A DNA stretch of 47,052 nucleotides from contig NZ_RXWZ01000134.1 in NCBI RefSeq assembly GCF_003970575.1, positions 1 to 47,052 on the forward strand, written 5' to 3'. Below the pieces are notes generated by a model. That model saw nothing but the letters and a program-made list of their open reading frames with translations, searched no databases and had not been told where the DNA came from. Of the stretch, positions 29,123-38,689 are shown piece after piece. Each line of letters begins with the position of its first letter. Position 1 is the stretch's first letter. The translations under genes were made by a program, and so were the position numbers. Origin of the DNA: Mammaliicoccus fleurettii. Its GTDB lineage: Bacteria > Bacillota > Bacilli > Staphylococcales > Staphylococcaceae.

Positions 29123-29665
29123 TTATATTTCTTCTACTTTTATTTCATGATTTGTAAACACACAAATATCTGCAGCAGTATTCAATGAAGCTTCCGCTAT
29201 CTCTTTAGCTGATAAATGTGGTGCATATGACTTAAGCGCTCTTCCAGCACTTAATGCATAGTTACCGCCAGAACCAATAGCGATTATACCATCATCTGGT
29301 TCGATAACTTCGCCTGTACCACTTACAACTAATAAATCTGTCTCATTCATAACGATTAACATCGCTTCAAGTTGGCGTAGCATTTTATCTCCTCGCCATT
29401 CTTGAGCAAGCTCTACAGCAGCTCTCGTCAAATTCCCACTGTATTCTTGTAATTTGACTTCGAACTTTTCAAATAATGTAAAAGCATCTGCAACACTACC
29501 AGCAAAGCCAGCGACTACTTTATCATGATACAGTCTTCTAACTTTTCTTGCAGTTTGTTTCATGATGACTTGTTCACCTAATGTAACTTGGCCATCACCT
29601 GCCATTGCAGAATGTCCATTATGTCTAATAGCAAAAATTGTTGTTGCATGTAATGATGAACTCAT
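29123..29665 (-). CDS. hslV: HslV peptidase subunit of the HslVU protease
   Basis: HslV (180 residues) is the proteasome-like peptidase of HslVU. In Firmicutes the catalytic residue is near the N-terminus; here the start is [17 protein letters not shown], with a short extension before the usual Thr, as in staphylococcal homologues, so N-terminal processing or a Ser/Thr nucleophile is possible. [28 protein letters not shown] and [13 protein letters not shown] are conserved. The ATG at 29665 has AAGGAG upstream. xerC ends 13 bp before, hslU begins next. Confidence 0.94.
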   Translation of the reverse strand: MSSSLHATTIFAIRHNGHSAMAGDGQVTLGEQVIMKQTARKVRRLYHDKVVAGFAGSVADAFTLFEKFEVKLQEYSGNLTRAAVELAQEWRGDKMLRQLEAMLIVMNETDLLVVSGTGEVIEPDDGIIAIGSGGNYALSAGRALKSYAPHLSAKEIAEASLNTAADICVFTNHEIKVEEI

Positions 29666-29678
29666 TATAAATTCTCCT

Positions 29679-30560
29679 TTACGCACGTGGATGTGCAGAT
29701 AGATATACTTTTCTTAACTGATCTTTCGTTACGTGTGTATATTGACTAGTCGTCGATAAACTTTCATGTCCTAATAAACTTTGAACACTTCTCATATCAG
29801 CACCTTGATTTAATAAATGTGTAGCAAATGTATGTCTCAATTTATGAGGATGAATATGATATACCCCTTGAGTTCGCTTCACTATTTCATTTAGTGCATA
29901 GCGCACACCACGTTCAGTAATCGCTTGACCTCTCATATTTACAATTAAATAGTCATGATCAATATTTAATTGATTTCTGAAGCTTTCAAGATAATCCGTA
30001 ATAGCACTTTGACAATATTCACCAAAAGGAACAATACGTTCTTTATTTCCTTTTCCTAAAACTTTTACAAATGAATAATTTAAGTCTATATCATTTATCT
30101 TTATATGCACTAACTCCGACACACGTATGCCTGTTGCATATAGCAACTCTAAAATTACTCTATCTCTAATATTTGTTTTCTTACCATCATCTAACGTTTT
30201 AAATAGCTTTTCCATTTCTTCTTCATAGAAAAAACTTGGTAAATGATGTTCTTTTTTAGGATGTACGAGCTGAACAAATGGATTTTGTATTTCACCATCT
30301 ACGCTCATCCAATATTGGTATAAAGATCTTAGTGTCGAAATTTTTCGTGATACACTTGTTCGCTTATGTCCCTTATCATATAAAAAAGCAAGGTATCTCC
30401 TTGCATCTTTATACTCAAAAGAATCTAAAGATAAATGTTCGGATTGTAAAAATGCGTTAAACTCGTTTAAATCTAGCTGATATGCATTTAAAGTATGATT
30501 AGAAAATTGCTTTTCATACGTTAGCATATCAATAAACTGCTGTTCAATTGTATGCATCAT
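29679..30560 (-). CDS. xerC: Tyrosine recombinase XerC
   Basis: XerC (293 residues) acts with XerD at dif to resolve chromosome dimers. The N-terminal SAM-like core-binding domain (1-90) and the catalytic domain with R in [11 protein letters not shown] in [11 protein letters not shown], HxxR in [15 protein letters not shown] in [10 protein letters not shown] and the tyrosine in TSQYTHVT are complete. Two ATG codons are adjacent at the start (30560 and 30557), both after GGGAGGAATAAG. It leads the xerC-hslV-hslU-codY operon. Confidence 0.95.
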   Translation of the reverse strand: MMHTIEQQFIDMLTYEKQFSNHTLNAYQLDLNEFNAFLQSEHLSLDSFEYKDARRYLAFLYDKGHKRTSVSRKISTLRSLYQYWMSVDGEIQNPFVQLVHPKKEHHLPSFFYEEEMEKLFKTLDDGKKTNIRDRVILELLYATGIRVSELVHIKINDIDLNYSFVKVLGKGNKERIVPFGEYCQSAITDYLESFRNQLNIDHDYLIVNMRGQAITERGVRYALNEIVKRTQGVYHIHPHKLRHTFATHLLNQGADMRSVQSLLGHESLSTTSQYTHVTKDQLRKVYLSAHPRA

Positions 30561-30585
30561 TACTTATTCCTCCCAATTTATCTGA

Positions 30586-30594
30586 ATTGTATCA
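30586..30594 (-). promoter_or_regulatory. Possible xerC-hslVU-codY promoter
   Basis: The minus strand has TGATACAAT, an extended -10, about 25 bp before xerC and just after the trmFO stop. The -35 at 17-bp spacing (TTTAAG) is weak. Confidence 0.35.
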
Positions 30595-30621
30595 CAATTA
30601 TAATAAATCTTAAAATATTTA

Positions 30622-31923
30622 CTATAGCATTACTTTAAATGAGTTTAAGTGCTTAAGAGCGCGATTAGCTAATGTCTCGTAACGTACTTTTTTATCTTTA
30701 ATTCGTTTTTCTAATGAAGGTAATAATCCAAAGTTCGCATTCATAGGCTGGAAATTTTTCTTATTAGCATGTGTTATATAATACGCCATACTTCCAATAA
30801 TAGTTTCTCTTGGGAATTTAATAGGCTCTAAATCAGAAACTAATTTACTCGCATTAATACCCGCAATTAATCCACTTGCTGCACTTTCTACATACCCTTC
30901 AACACCTGTCATCTGTCCTGCAAAGAATAAATCATTTCTAGAGTTTAATTGATATGTTTCTTTTAAAGCGTTTGGTGAATTAATGAATGTATTTCTGTGC
31001 ATAACACCATAACGCACGATATCTACATTTTCTAATCCTGGAATTAATGAAATAACTTCTTTTTGAGCACCCCATTTTAAATGAGTTTGGAAACCTACAA
31101 TATTATATAAAGTACCTGCAGCGTCATCTTGTCTCAATTGAACAACTGCATATGGTCTTTTACCAGTTTTCGGATCTTCTAAACCTACAGGCTTCATTGG
31201 ACCAAATAATAAAGTTTTCTTCCCTCTTTCAGCCATCACTTCAAAAGGCATACATCCTTCAAAATAAATTTCTTTTTCAAATTCTTTTAAAGGAACAACA
31301 TCTGCTTTAATTAAAGCATTATAAAATGTATCAAATTCTTCTTCTGTCATAGGACAATTTAAGTAAGCTGCATCACCTTTATCATAACGTGATTTCAAAT
31401 ACACTTTATCCATATTGATTGATTCTTTATCAATAATTGGTGCAGCTGCATCATAAAAATACAATTGCTCCTCACCAGTTATATCCATAATTTGCTTCGT
31501 TAAACTTTCTGTTGTTAAAGGACCAGTTGCAATTATTGTTGGACCTTCTGGTATCTCAGTAATTTCTTCGTTTTTCACAGTTATATTAGAATGATTTTTT
31601 AATGTATCTGTAATGTATCCTGCAAAATCATGTCTATCTACTGCAAGTGCCCCTCCCGCAGGAACACGAGCATTATCTGCAGCTTTGATAATAAGTGAAT
31701 CAAGTTGTCTCATTTCTTCTTTTAAAACACCTACTGCATTTGTTAACTGATTACCACGTAGAGAATTCGAACATACTAGTTCAGCGAATTGATCTGTATG
31801 ATGTGCAGGTGTTTGCTTAACCGGTCTCATCTCATATAAATTAACATGTATTCCCCTCTTGGCTATTTGATGAGCCGCTTCGGAACCAGCCAACCCAGCT
31901 CCTATAACGTTAATTGAAGTCAT
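30622..31923 (-). CDS. trmFO: tRNA m5U54 methyltransferase, folate/FAD-dependent
   Basis: TrmFO (433 residues, formerly Gid) methylates U54 of tRNAs using methylenetetrahydrofolate and FADH2. The FAD-binding [14 protein letters not shown] starts the protein; [45 protein letters not shown] and [17 protein letters not shown] are family hallmarks with the conserved cysteines. The ATG at 31923 is preceded by AAGGAGG; an ATG-open extension of 18 codons upstream has no support. It lies between the topA terminator and xerC. Confidence 0.96.
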   Translation of the reverse strand: MTSINVIGAGLAGSEAAHQIAKRGIHVNLYEMRPVKQTPAHHTDQFAELVCSNSLRGNQLTNAVGVLKEEMRQLDSLIIKAADNARVPAGGALAVDRHDFAGYITDTLKNHSNITVKNEEITEIPEGPTIIATGPLTTESLTKQIMDITGEEQLYFYDAAAPIIDKESINMDKVYLKSRYDKGDAAYLNCPMTEEEFDTFYNALIKADVVPLKEFEKEIYFEGCMPFEVMAERGKKTLLFGPMKPVGLEDPKTGKRPYAVVQLRQDDAAGTLYNIVGFQTHLKWGAQKEVISLIPGLENVDIVRYGVMHRNTFINSPNALKETYQLNSRNDLFFAGQMTGVEGYVESAASGLIAGINASKLVSDLEPIKFPRETIIGSMAYYITHANKKNFQPMNANFGLLPSLEKRIKDKKVRYETLANRALKHLNSFKVML

Positions 31924-31965
31924 TTTATATGCCTCCTTGATTTTCCAATTTTTGCTCCACATTGA

Positions 31966-31993
31966 ATTGTATAACAAATCTGAATTTAATCAA
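31966..31993 (-). promoter_or_regulatory. trmFO promoter
   Basis: On the minus strand TTGATT (31988-31993) and TACAAT (31966-31971) are 16 bp apart, about 45 bp before the ATG and downstream of the topA terminator. Confidence 0.5.
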
Positions 31994-32060
31994 ATGATAA
32001 AGTAATAATAATTTTTAAAATTTAGTGACGTTTTACCTTTAAATCATTAAAACAAAAAAC

Positions 32061-32100
32061 AAGTGCAAAAAGTTATCCTTAAAAATAACTTTTTGCACTT
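32061..32100 (-). terminator. topA terminator
   Basis: A perfect 16-bp stem AAGTGCAAAAAGTTAT/ATAACTTTTTGCACTT with an 8-nt loop is followed on the minus strand by GTTTTTTGTTTTAATG, 8 bp after the topA stop. Confidence 0.9.
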
Positions 32101-32107
32101 TATATTT

Positions 32108-34180
32108 CTATTTTTGTTCTTGTTCTTTATAATCACAATTTGGACACACTACTTGAGCTGACTTTCCTTTTTTACGCTCAACTAATACAGTTTCACATTT
32201 AGGACATGAACGATCTAACGGTTTATCCCATGATGTGTAATCACATTCAGGATATCTAGAACAACCGAAGAATATTCTATTTTTTTTAGATTTACGTTCT
32301 ACAACTTCGCCCTCTTTACATTTAGGGCACTTCACGCCGATTGTTTTAATGATTGCTTTTGTATTTCTACAATCTGGGAAGTTGGAACATGCCATAAACT
32401 TACCATATCGGCCCATTTTATAAACCATTGGAGAACCACATAATTCACAATCTTCACCAGCTGGTTCATCTTTAATTTCGATTTTTTCCATTTCTTCTTC
32501 TGCTCTAGCTACATCTATTTTGAAATTCTCATAAAACATATCTATTACTTTCTTCCACTCAATTTCACCATCAGCTACTTTATCTAGAAGTGTTTCCATA
32601 TTAACAGTAAAGTCTACATCTATGATTTCAGGGAAGTACTCTTTAACAGATTCATGAACGATTTCTCCTAGTTCAGTTGGAACAAATCTTTTTTGATCGA
32701 CTTTTACATAATTTCTCTTTTGTATTGTGTCGATTGTTGGTGCATAAGTCGACGGTCTACCAATTTTAAGTTCTTCTAAAGTCTTAACTAAACGTGCCTC
32801 AGTGTATCGAGGTGGTGGTTGAGTAAAGTGCTGTTTTGGATCAATTTTCTCAGCAGTTACAAGGTCACCTTTTTCTAACGGTGGTAACTTGCCTTCTTTT
32901 TCTTCATCCGTATCATCTTTAGTTTCAACATAAACTTTCATGAAACCTTTAAATTTGATAGTTTGACCATTTGCTCTGAATTTCAAATCACCTTGCGTAA
33001 TATCAGCTGCAACAGTATCTGCGATTGCTGGAGCCATTTGACTAGCCATGAAACGTTCCCAAATCAATTTATACAAACGATATTGATCTCTAGATAAGAA
33101 TGCTTTCATTTGATCAGGAGTACGTTCAACGCCTGTTGGTCTCACAGCTTCGTGGGCATCTTGTGCGCCTTGTTTACCTTTTGTTTCTTTTGATTTTGAT
33201 AAATATTCTTTACCATATTGATTCTCAATAAATGTCGCAGCTTCTGCTTTTGCACTGTCAGCAATACGTGTAGAGTCTGTTCTCATATAAGTAATTAAAC
33301 CAACTGTACCTTGGCGTTTCAAATCGATACCTTCGTATAATTGTTGTGCAAGCATCATTGTTTTTCTCGCTTTAAAATTCAATTTACGAGAAGCTTCTTG
33401 TTGTAAAGAAGAAGTGGTAAATGATTTAGCTGGATATCTCAGTTTTTCTTTTTTAGTTACTTGAGTGACTTCGAATTTATCTCCATCTAATTGAGTTGTT
33501 ATTTTTTTAACATCATTTTCAGTTTTTAATTTAACTGGTTTACTTTTTTCATGTAAAAACTTCGCACTAAATGATTTTGTTTTATGTTTAAATAAACCTT
33601 CAATTGTCCAATACTCTTCAGGCTTGAAATTATTAATTTCATTTTCACGATCTATAACTAGTCTTAATGCTACAGATTGTACACGACCAGCTGATAAACC
33701 TTTTTTAACTTTTTTCCATAAAACAGGAGAAATATTATAACCAACTAATCTATCTAAAATTCGACGTGCTTGTTGAGCATCTACTAATTCATGCTCGATT
33801 TCTCTAGGATGCTTAAAACTATCTTTTACTGCATCTTTTGTAATTTCATTAAATACTACTCTTGATTTTTCATTTTTATCTATATCTAATATATGTGCTA
33901 AATGCCACGCAATCGCTTCGCCTTCACGGTCCGGGTCACTTGCAAGATAAACGTTCTTTGCTTTTTTAGCATAACGTTTTAAATCTTTGACGACTGGTCC
34001 TTTACCGCGAATAGTTATATATCTAGGTTCATAATTATTTTCAACATCAACGCCCATTTGACTACGAGGTAAATCTCTTACATGCCCCATAGATGCAACG
34101 ACTTTATATTTTTTTCCTAAATATTTTTCAATGGTTTTTGCTTTTGCAGGCGATTCAACAATGACAAGATTTTCTGCCAA
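32108..34180 (-). CDS. topA: DNA topoisomerase I
   Basis: TopA (690 residues) is a type IA topoisomerase that relaxes negative supercoils. The Toprim domain ([33 protein letters not shown]), the active-site tyrosine in [12 protein letters not shown], and domains II-III are complete. The C-terminus carries three zinc-ribbon units with four cysteines each (CELCGSP...[18 protein letters not shown]). The start codon is TTG at 34180 after GGGGGAC, with no ATG alternative fitting the family start [11 protein letters not shown]. It has its own promoter and a strong terminator. Confidence 0.96.
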   Translation of the reverse strand: MAENLVIVESPAKAKTIEKYLGKKYKVVASMGHVRDLPRSQMGVDVENNYEPRYITIRGKGPVVKDLKRYAKKAKNVYLASDPDREGEAIAWHLAHILDIDKNEKSRVVFNEITKDAVKDSFKHPREIEHELVDAQQARRILDRLVGYNISPVLWKKVKKGLSAGRVQSVALRLVIDRENEINNFKPEEYWTIEGLFKHKTKSFSAKFLHEKSKPVKLKTENDVKKITTQLDGDKFEVTQVTKKEKLRYPAKSFTTSSLQQEASRKLNFKARKTMMLAQQLYEGIDLKRQGTVGLITYMRTDSTRIADSAKAEAATFIENQYGKEYLSKSKETKGKQGAQDAHEAVRPTGVERTPDQMKAFLSRDQYRLYKLIWERFMASQMAPAIADTVAADITQGDLKFRANGQTIKFKGFMKVYVETKDDTDEEKEGKLPPLEKGDLVTAEKIDPKQHFTQPPPRYTEARLVKTLEELKIGRPSTYAPTIDTIQKRNYVKVDQKRFVPTELGEIVHESVKEYFPEIIDVDFTVNMETLLDKVADGEIEWKKVIDMFYENFKIDVARAEEEMEKIEIKDEPAGEDCELCGSPMVYKMGRYGKFMACSNFPDCRNTKAIIKTIGVKCPKCKEGEVVERKSKKNRIFFGCSRYPECDYTSWDKPLDRSCPKCETVLVERKKGKSAQVVCPNCDYKEQEQK

Positions 34181-34219
34181 AGTAAGTCCCCCTTGCTTTT
34201 CTATTGATTACAAGTGTAA

Positions 34220-34249
34220 ATGATAAACTGATAAATTCAGCTTTGTCAA
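34220..34249 (-). promoter_or_regulatory. topA promoter
   Basis: On the minus strand a consensus -35 TTGACA (34244-34249) is 18 bp from TATCAT (34220-34225), about 40 bp before the TTG start, in the short gap after dprA. Confidence 0.65.
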
Positions 34250-34259
34250 TTAAAACATT

Positions 34260-35159
34260 TTATAAAATTAGTTTTTGTTCACTAAATGTACAATAATCTT
34301 CTATAATATCTTGAGCATTTTGTACAAGCTTTGCACCTTCTTTAATTCTGTTATTACCACCCTTACTTAACGTCTGAAAAATCGTCCCCGGGCAACAATA
34401 AACATTTCGATTTTGTTCCAAAGCTAAATCGATTGTTATTAAAGATCCACTACGTTCATCAGCTTCTGTAACAAGTACACCTTGAGACAATCCACTTATA
34501 AGACGATTCCTTTCTGGAAAACGCCACTTTTGAACTTTTGTAGTCGGGTAATACTCAGATATAACAAGATGATATTTTCTCATTAATTCATTTATATATT
34601 TTGTAGCGTTTGGATAATGATAATCTAAACCAAAAGCAGCAACACCTATTGTTTGACCACCATATTCAATTGTTTTTAAGTGCGCAAAATAATCTGCACC
34701 CATAGCCATACCAGAGACAATTGCTATTTTTGTATTTATTAGCTTTGGAATAATAGCATTACATATTTGTTCAGAATAAGTTGTAGCCTTCCTTGAACCG
34801 ACTATAGCTAATTTCTTCTCATTATTCAATATTGACATATCACCGATGCCAAATAAAACTAAAGGATAATCATAAATTTCTTTCAATAGCCTTGGATAAT
34901 TTTCATCATCACTAAATAATAATTTAATGTTTCTTATATGCATTGCTTTGAGAATTTTATCAATATCGCTACTCACATATTTAGTATACATTTCTAACAT
35001 ATTGTTATAATTTAATCCACTTTTATAAATAAAATTTGAAAACTCTCTTCGATAAGCTACAAAACTTAAGGTTGAATCATATCGAAGCATTTTATGAATA
35101 TGATTTGTCGTGTAACCTGCATAAATTAGTTTCAAAATCGTTTGTTGATAATTATTCAT
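34260..35159 (-). CDS. dprA: DNA-processing protein DprA
   Basis: DprA (299 residues) protects incoming single-stranded DNA and loads RecA during transformation. The Rossmann-like core has IVGSRKATTYS, SGMAMGADYFAH, VAAFGLDYHYP, FPERNRLISGLS and the glycine-rich end ITIDLALEQNRNVYCCPG. It has a short N-terminal helical region and no clear C-terminal winged helix, as in other staphylococcal proteins. It lies between topA and the hairpin repeats; in staphylococci the same neighbourhood (topA-dprA-sucD) is kept. Confidence 0.93.
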   Translation of the reverse strand: MNNYQQTILKLIYAGYTTNHIHKMLRYDSTLSFVAYRREFSNFIYKSGLNYNNMLEMYTKYVSSDIDKILKAMHIRNIKLLFSDDENYPRLLKEIYDYPLVLFGIGDMSILNNEKKLAIVGSRKATTYSEQICNAIIPKLINTKIAIVSGMAMGADYFAHLKTIEYGGQTIGVAAFGLDYHYPNATKYINELMRKYHLVISEYYPTTKVQKWRFPERNRLISGLSQGVLVTEADERSGSLITIDLALEQNRNVYCCPGTIFQTLSKGGNNRIKEGAKLVQNAQDIIEDYCTFSEQKLIL

Positions 35160-35213
35160 AATAGTTATGCTCCTTACAATGTTAATTTAATAATTGTTAG
35201 AAGAAGAAAGTGT

Positions 35214-35245
35214 TAACGAGCTTGTTTTATGAGTCTTGCACGTTA
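35214..35245. repeat. 32-bp hairpin repeat, unit 1
   Basis: TAACGAGC - 16 bp - GCACGTTA. It forms a dimer with unit 2 through the 7-bp linker GAATTTC. The 16-bp spacer begins TTGTTT and ends TCTT. Confidence 0.85.
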
Positions 35246-35252
35246 GAATTTC

Positions 35253-35284
35253 TAACGTGCTTGTTTACTATTTCTTGCTCGTTA
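35253..35284. repeat. 32-bp hairpin repeat, unit 2
   Basis: TAACGTGC - 16 bp - GCTCGTTA. Its left arm makes a perfect 10-bp hairpin with the right arm of unit 1 (35238-35260, loop ATT), and its right arm pairs perfectly with the left arm of unit 1. Confidence 0.85.
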
Positions 35285-35344
35285 GAGCTGATTTTTATAG
35301 CTTTTTTGTGTGATCCTTCACTTTTAAAACCTTAATTTGTGCCC

Positions 35345-35376
35345 TAACGTGCTTATTTTGTGAGTCTTGCTCGTTA
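35345..35376. repeat. 32-bp hairpin repeat, unit 3
   Basis: TAACGTGC - 16 bp - GCTCGTTA, first half of a second 71-bp dimer that differs from the first at only six positions. Confidence 0.85.
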
Positions 35377-35383
35377 GAATTTC

Positions 35384-35415
35384 TAACGTACTTGTTTACT
35401 ATTTCTTCCTCGTTA
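35384..35415. repeat. 32-bp hairpin repeat, unit 4
   Basis: TAACGTAC - 16 bp - CCTCGTTA, joined to unit 3 by the same GAATTTC linker. It is the most diverged unit and abuts the end of the NERD-protein gene at 35428. Confidence 0.8.
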
Positions 35416-35427
35416 TCAACTCTCCCT

Positions 35428-36330
35428 CTAACTTCTTTCTATGTTTTTTAAATAATATCTCTTATATCTTTGTCCTTCACATTCTAAATACTCATTACAT
35501 ATCCTCCTTACTGAATATACATTTTCTGCTTCACACCATTGAATTGCCTCTTGTAAGGTAAACCCTTCTTCCCCTTTTATAACTGCTAATTCCATTATGT
35601 TGAAATAATAAACCGTCCTTCGTTTGAAAGTATTCTTGCATTGTATGCATATCGTATACTTCTTATTTTTTTCAATTGAAATAGTATAAAGCTTTTTGCA
35701 ATTTGGACATTTAATACCTTTCTTTATAAGTGAAAAATCAAGTTTAATTCTCTGTTTAAATTTATGTGAAAAAAATTGTTGTTTTTGCATGATTTGCTTA
35801 AGAATCAACTTGTCCCTAGTAATCTGTTTTGATTGAAATAATTTTGGGAATTTATGAAATTCTGATTTCAAAAGTACTTGTGAGCGTTTTGGAATTGAAG
35901 ATTTTGCTGTAAATGTTGAATTTGAGAATATTAAATATTCATTTATTGGAAGATTAATATCTAATTCGAGAAGAATTTGTTGGAGATTTATTTTTCCTTT
36001 TTTTAGTTGTATAAACGGTGAGGGATAACGATTATGATGAGCACTTTGTATATATTGATCAAAAAATTCAAAGTCCCCGTAATAATGTTTTACTTCTAAA
36101 ATACTAATTTGATTATTATGTACTATTAAAAAGTCAATTTGGAATGGATTCGTAGCTATAAATTCAAGATTATGCTTATAAACGATATCTCCATGAAGTT
36201 TTAAATGGTTATCAACAATACGTTCACCTTCATAACCATGTATCTTATTTATTATTTCATAGTTGCTATTATTAGCTTCAAATCTTGATTGTAAAGCATT
36301 GTAATATAAAAAATCTGAGTTAAAATTCAT
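35428..36330 (-). CDS. NERD-domain protein with C-terminal zinc ribbon
   Basis: A 300-residue protein, no known specific function. The N-terminal NERD (nuclease-related) domain is seen from GYEGERIVDNHL (about 32) to FQIDFLIVHNNQISILEVKHYYG (seen as QIDFLIV and SILEVKHYYG): D66, E79 and K81 form a PD-(D/E)xK-like catalytic triad. A middle region (about 95-200) is basic. CPNC (208-211) and CIQC (228-231) make a zinc ribbon, followed by a C-terminal helical part. NERD proteins are predicted DNA-processing enzymes. It sits between sucD and dprA, where S. aureus has other genes, has its own promoter, and ends beside the hairpin repeats. Confidence 0.8.
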   Translation of the reverse strand: MNFNSDFLYYNALQSRFEANNSNYEIINKIHGYEGERIVDNHLKLHGDIVYKHNLEFIATNPFQIDFLIVHNNQISILEVKHYYGDFEFFDQYIQSAHHNRYPSPFIQLKKGKINLQQILLELDINLPINEYLIFSNSTFTAKSSIPKRSQVLLKSEFHKFPKLFQSKQITRDKLILKQIMQKQQFFSHKFKQRIKLDFSLIKKGIKCPNCKKLYTISIEKNKKYTICIQCKNTFKRRTVYYFNIMELAVIKGEEGFTLQEAIQWCEAENVYSVRRICNEYLECEGQRYKRYYLKNIERS

Positions 36331-36363
36331 CTTTCACTCCTATTTTGTAAATATTTTACATAT

Positions 36364-36392
36364 ATTATATTATATGAATTTAATTTAGTCCA
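36364..36392 (-). promoter_or_regulatory. Promoter of the NERD-protein gene
   Basis: On the minus strand TGGACT (36387-36392) and TATAAT (36364-36369) are 17 bp apart, 34 bp before the ATG and just beyond the sucCD terminator. Confidence 0.6.
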
Positions 36393-36401
36393 TAAAAAAT
36401 A

Positions 36402-36436
36402 AGAGGTGAGAGACAAATTAATTGTCCCTTTCCTCT
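36402..36436 (-). terminator. sucCD terminator; palindrome copy 3
   Basis: AGAGG...CCTCT arms enclose the GACAAATTAATTGTC core, with an imperfect middle. On the minus strand it is followed by TTATTTTTTATG. It lies past the sucD stop, beyond a second hairpin. Confidence 0.75.
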
Positions 36437-36452
36437 CAAAATTAAAACACCA

Positions 36453-36495
36453 AATAAGCACAGTGTTTACTACTCGTAAAAACACTGCACTTATT
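36453..36495 (-). terminator. First hairpin after sucD
   Basis: AATAAGCACAGTGTTT pairs with AAACACTGCACTTATT (14 of 16, a 2x2 internal loop) 13 bp after the sucD stop. The following minus-strand sequence (TGGTGTTTTAATTTT) is a modest U-run. It forms a tandem terminator with 36402-36436. Confidence 0.65.
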
Positions 36496-36508
36496 CTTAT
36501 AAACTAAA

Positions 36509-37417
36509 TTATTTGATTGTTAAACATTTTTCATATAAACCGTCTTCTTTTTTAATACGGTTGATTAATGTTTCAGCAATAACAGATGGTGTATCTGCAG
36601 TATCTACGCCACAGTCATTAAGTGTTTTGATTTTTTCAGATGCAGTACCTTTACCGCCTGAAATAATCGCACCAGCATGACCCATACGTTTTCCTGGAGG
36701 TGCTGTTTGACCACCGATGAAACCAACAACAGGTTTAGTCATATTAGCTTTGATCCATTCAGCAGCTTCTTCTTCTGCTGTACCGCCAATTTCACCAATC
36801 ATAACAACAGCATATGTGTCGTCATCTTCATTGAATGCTTTTAATACATCAATAAAGTCTGTACCGTTTACAGGGTCGCCACCAATACCTACTGCTGTCG
36901 TTTGACCGATACCAGCTTGAGTTAATTGATGTACTGCTTCATAAGTTAAAGTACCAGAACGTGATACTACACCTACATGACCTTTTTTGTGAATGTAGCC
37001 TGGCATAATACCAATTTTACATTCGTCAGCTGTAATAACACCTGGACAGTTTGGTCCTACTAAACGCGTTTTTTTGCCTTCTAAATATCTCTTAACTTTT
37101 ATCATATCAATAACTGGAATATGTTCAGTTATACAAATCGCTAAATCTAATTCAGCGTCTGCACATTCAACAATTGCATCTGCTGCAAATGGAGCTGGAA
37201 CATATATTACTGATACAGTAGCGCCAGTTTCTGCAACTGCTTCTTCTATTGTATTGAATACTGGTACGCCTTCAACTACTTGGCCACCTTTACCAGGTGT
37301 TACCCCAGCAACGATTTGAGTACCATAATCTAGCATTTGTTTCGTATGGAAAAGTGCTGTTGCACCAGTAATACCTTGAACTAATACTTTTGTATTTTTA
37401 TCGATGTATACACTCAC
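36509..37417 (-). CDS. sucD: Succinyl-CoA synthetase, alpha subunit
   Basis: SucD (302 residues) forms ADP- or GDP-linked succinyl-CoA synthetase with SucC in the TCA cycle. The CoA-binding Rossmann domain has [13 protein letters not shown] and GVTPGKGGQ; the phosphohistidine is in [14 protein letters not shown] (active His), preceded by [15 protein letters not shown]. The start is GTG at 37417 with GGCGGAG upstream, 17 bp after sucC. Confidence 0.96.
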   Translation of the reverse strand: MSVYIDKNTKVLVQGITGATALFHTKQMLDYGTQIVAGVTPGKGGQVVEGVPVFNTIEEAVAETGATVSVIYVPAPFAADAIVECADAELDLAICITEHIPVIDMIKVKRYLEGKKTRLVGPNCPGVITADECKIGIMPGYIHKKGHVGVVSRSGTLTYEAVHQLTQAGIGQTTAVGIGGDPVNGTDFIDVLKAFNEDDDTYAVVMIGEIGGTAEEEAAEWIKANMTKPVVGFIGGQTAPPGKRMGHAGAIISGGKGTASEKIKTLNDCGVDTADTPSVIAETLINRIKKEDGLYEKCLTIK

Positions 37418-37434
37418 GTAACTCTCCGCCTTTC

Positions 37435-38601
37435 TTATCGTTCTTGAACTAATTTAACAATTTTTTGAGCACCATCAGCCATGATTGATGCAGGTTCGAT
37501 TGCTAAACCAGATTCTTTTAAGATTTGTTTGCCTTGTTCTACATTAGTACCTTCTAGTCTAACAACTAAAGGCATATCTAATGAAACTTCTTTGACAGCT
37601 GCTACAATACCTTCTGCAATAACATCACATTTCATAATTCCACCGAAGATATTTACAAATATACCTTCTACTTGTGAATCACCTAAAATGATTTTGAATG
37701 CTTCAGTAACTTTTTCTTTAGTAGCGCCGCCCCCCACGTCAAGGAAGTTAGCCGGATTACCGCCGAAGTGATTAATTGTATCCATCGTAGCCATAGCTAA
37801 ACCAGCTCCGTTTACCATACAACCAATATTTCCATCTAAAGCAATATATGATAAATCATATTTAGAAGCTTCGATTTCTTTCTCGTCTTCTTCTTCTAAG
37901 TCACGCATTTCAACGATATCTTTATGTCTGAATAAAGCATTATCATCGAAGTTTACTTTTGCATCAAGTGCTAAAACTTCACCTTCACCAGTTGTAACTA
38001 ATGGGTTAATTTCAACAATTGAACAGTCTTTTTCTACAAACACATTATATAAAGACATCATTAATTTAACAGCTTTATTCACTGATTCTTTAGGGATGTT
38101 AATATTAAATGCAATTCTTCTAGCTTGATAAGGCATTAATCCAGTTACAGGATCAATTACTTCTTTGAAGATTTTTTCAGGAGTTGCTGCTGCAACTTCT
38201 TCAATTTCAGTTCCGCCTTCTTCTGAAGCCATTAAAGTAATTCTATCTGTTGCTCTATCAATAACAAAACCAATGTAATATTCTTTTTGAATATCGCATC
38301 CTTCTTCAACTAAAAGACGTTTAACTTCTTTGCCTTCTGGACCTGTTTGGTGTGTAACAAGTACTTTACCTAATAATTCTTTAGCGTACTCACGAACTTC
38401 ATCAATTGATTTAGCAATTTTAACTCCGCCAGCTTTACCACGGCCACCAGCATGGATTTGTGCTTTAACTACATAAACATTTGAATCTAATTCTTTTGCT
38501 TTTTCTACTGCTTCAGCAGGTGAAAAAGCCACTGAACCATTAGGTACAGCTACGCCCATAGAGCGAAAAATCTCTTTACCTTGATACTCATGGATATTCA
38601 T
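37435..38601 (-). CDS. sucC: Succinyl-CoA synthetase, beta subunit
   Basis: SucC (388 residues) holds the ATP-grasp domain that binds the nucleotide. It opens with [59 protein letters not shown] and [10 protein letters not shown] are conserved. I use the ATG at 38601 (AGGAGG upstream), which gives the S. aureus length; an in-frame ATG 24 bp earlier is not supported. It leads sucCD from a near-consensus promoter overlapped by a cre-like element. Confidence 0.96.
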   Translation of the reverse strand: MNIHEYQGKEIFRSMGVAVPNGSVAFSPAEAVEKAKELDSNVYVVKAQIHAGGRGKAGGVKIAKSIDEVREYAKELLGKVLVTHQTGPEGKEVKRLLVEEGCDIQKEYYIGFVIDRATDRITLMASEEGGTEIEEVAAATPEKIFKEVIDPVTGLMPYQARRIAFNINIPKESVNKAVKLMMSLYNVFVEKDCSIVEINPLVTTGEGEVLALDAKVNFDDNALFRHKDIVEMRDLEEEDEKEIEASKYDLSYIALDGNIGCMVNGAGLAMATMDTINHFGGNPANFLDVGGGATKEKVTEAFKIILGDSQVEGIFVNIFGGIMKCDVIAEGIVAAVKEVSLDMPLVVRLEGTNVEQGKQILKESGLAIEPASIMADGAQKIVKLVQER

Positions 38602-38644
38602 TCTCCATCCTCCTATTACATACAATATGTTTGCTTACTTCTCA

Positions 38645-38673
38645 ATTATAGAAAATGTAAGCGTTATTGTAAA
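38645..38673 (-). promoter_or_regulatory. sucCD promoter
   Basis: On the minus strand TTTACA (38668-38673) and TATAAT (38645-38650) are 17 bp apart, 44 bp before the sucC ATG. It is one of the best promoters in the window. Confidence 0.75.
38656..38669 (+). promoter_or_regulatory. cre-like CcpA site in the sucCD promoter
   Basis: TGTAAGCGTTATTG matches 12 of 14 positions of the cre consensus TGWAANCGNTNWCA and lies between -10 and -35. A CcpA-HPr complex there would block RNA polymerase, consistent with glucose repression of TCA-cycle genes. The last two positions deviate. Confidence 0.6.
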
Positions 38674-38689
38674 CAAGGAGAGTCTATTT

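Noticed and set aside
35214-35415. CRISPR-like or miniature inverted-repeat transposon
   Set aside because: Units are short, fall in two dimers with one 60-bp gap, and show no target-site duplication or transposase.
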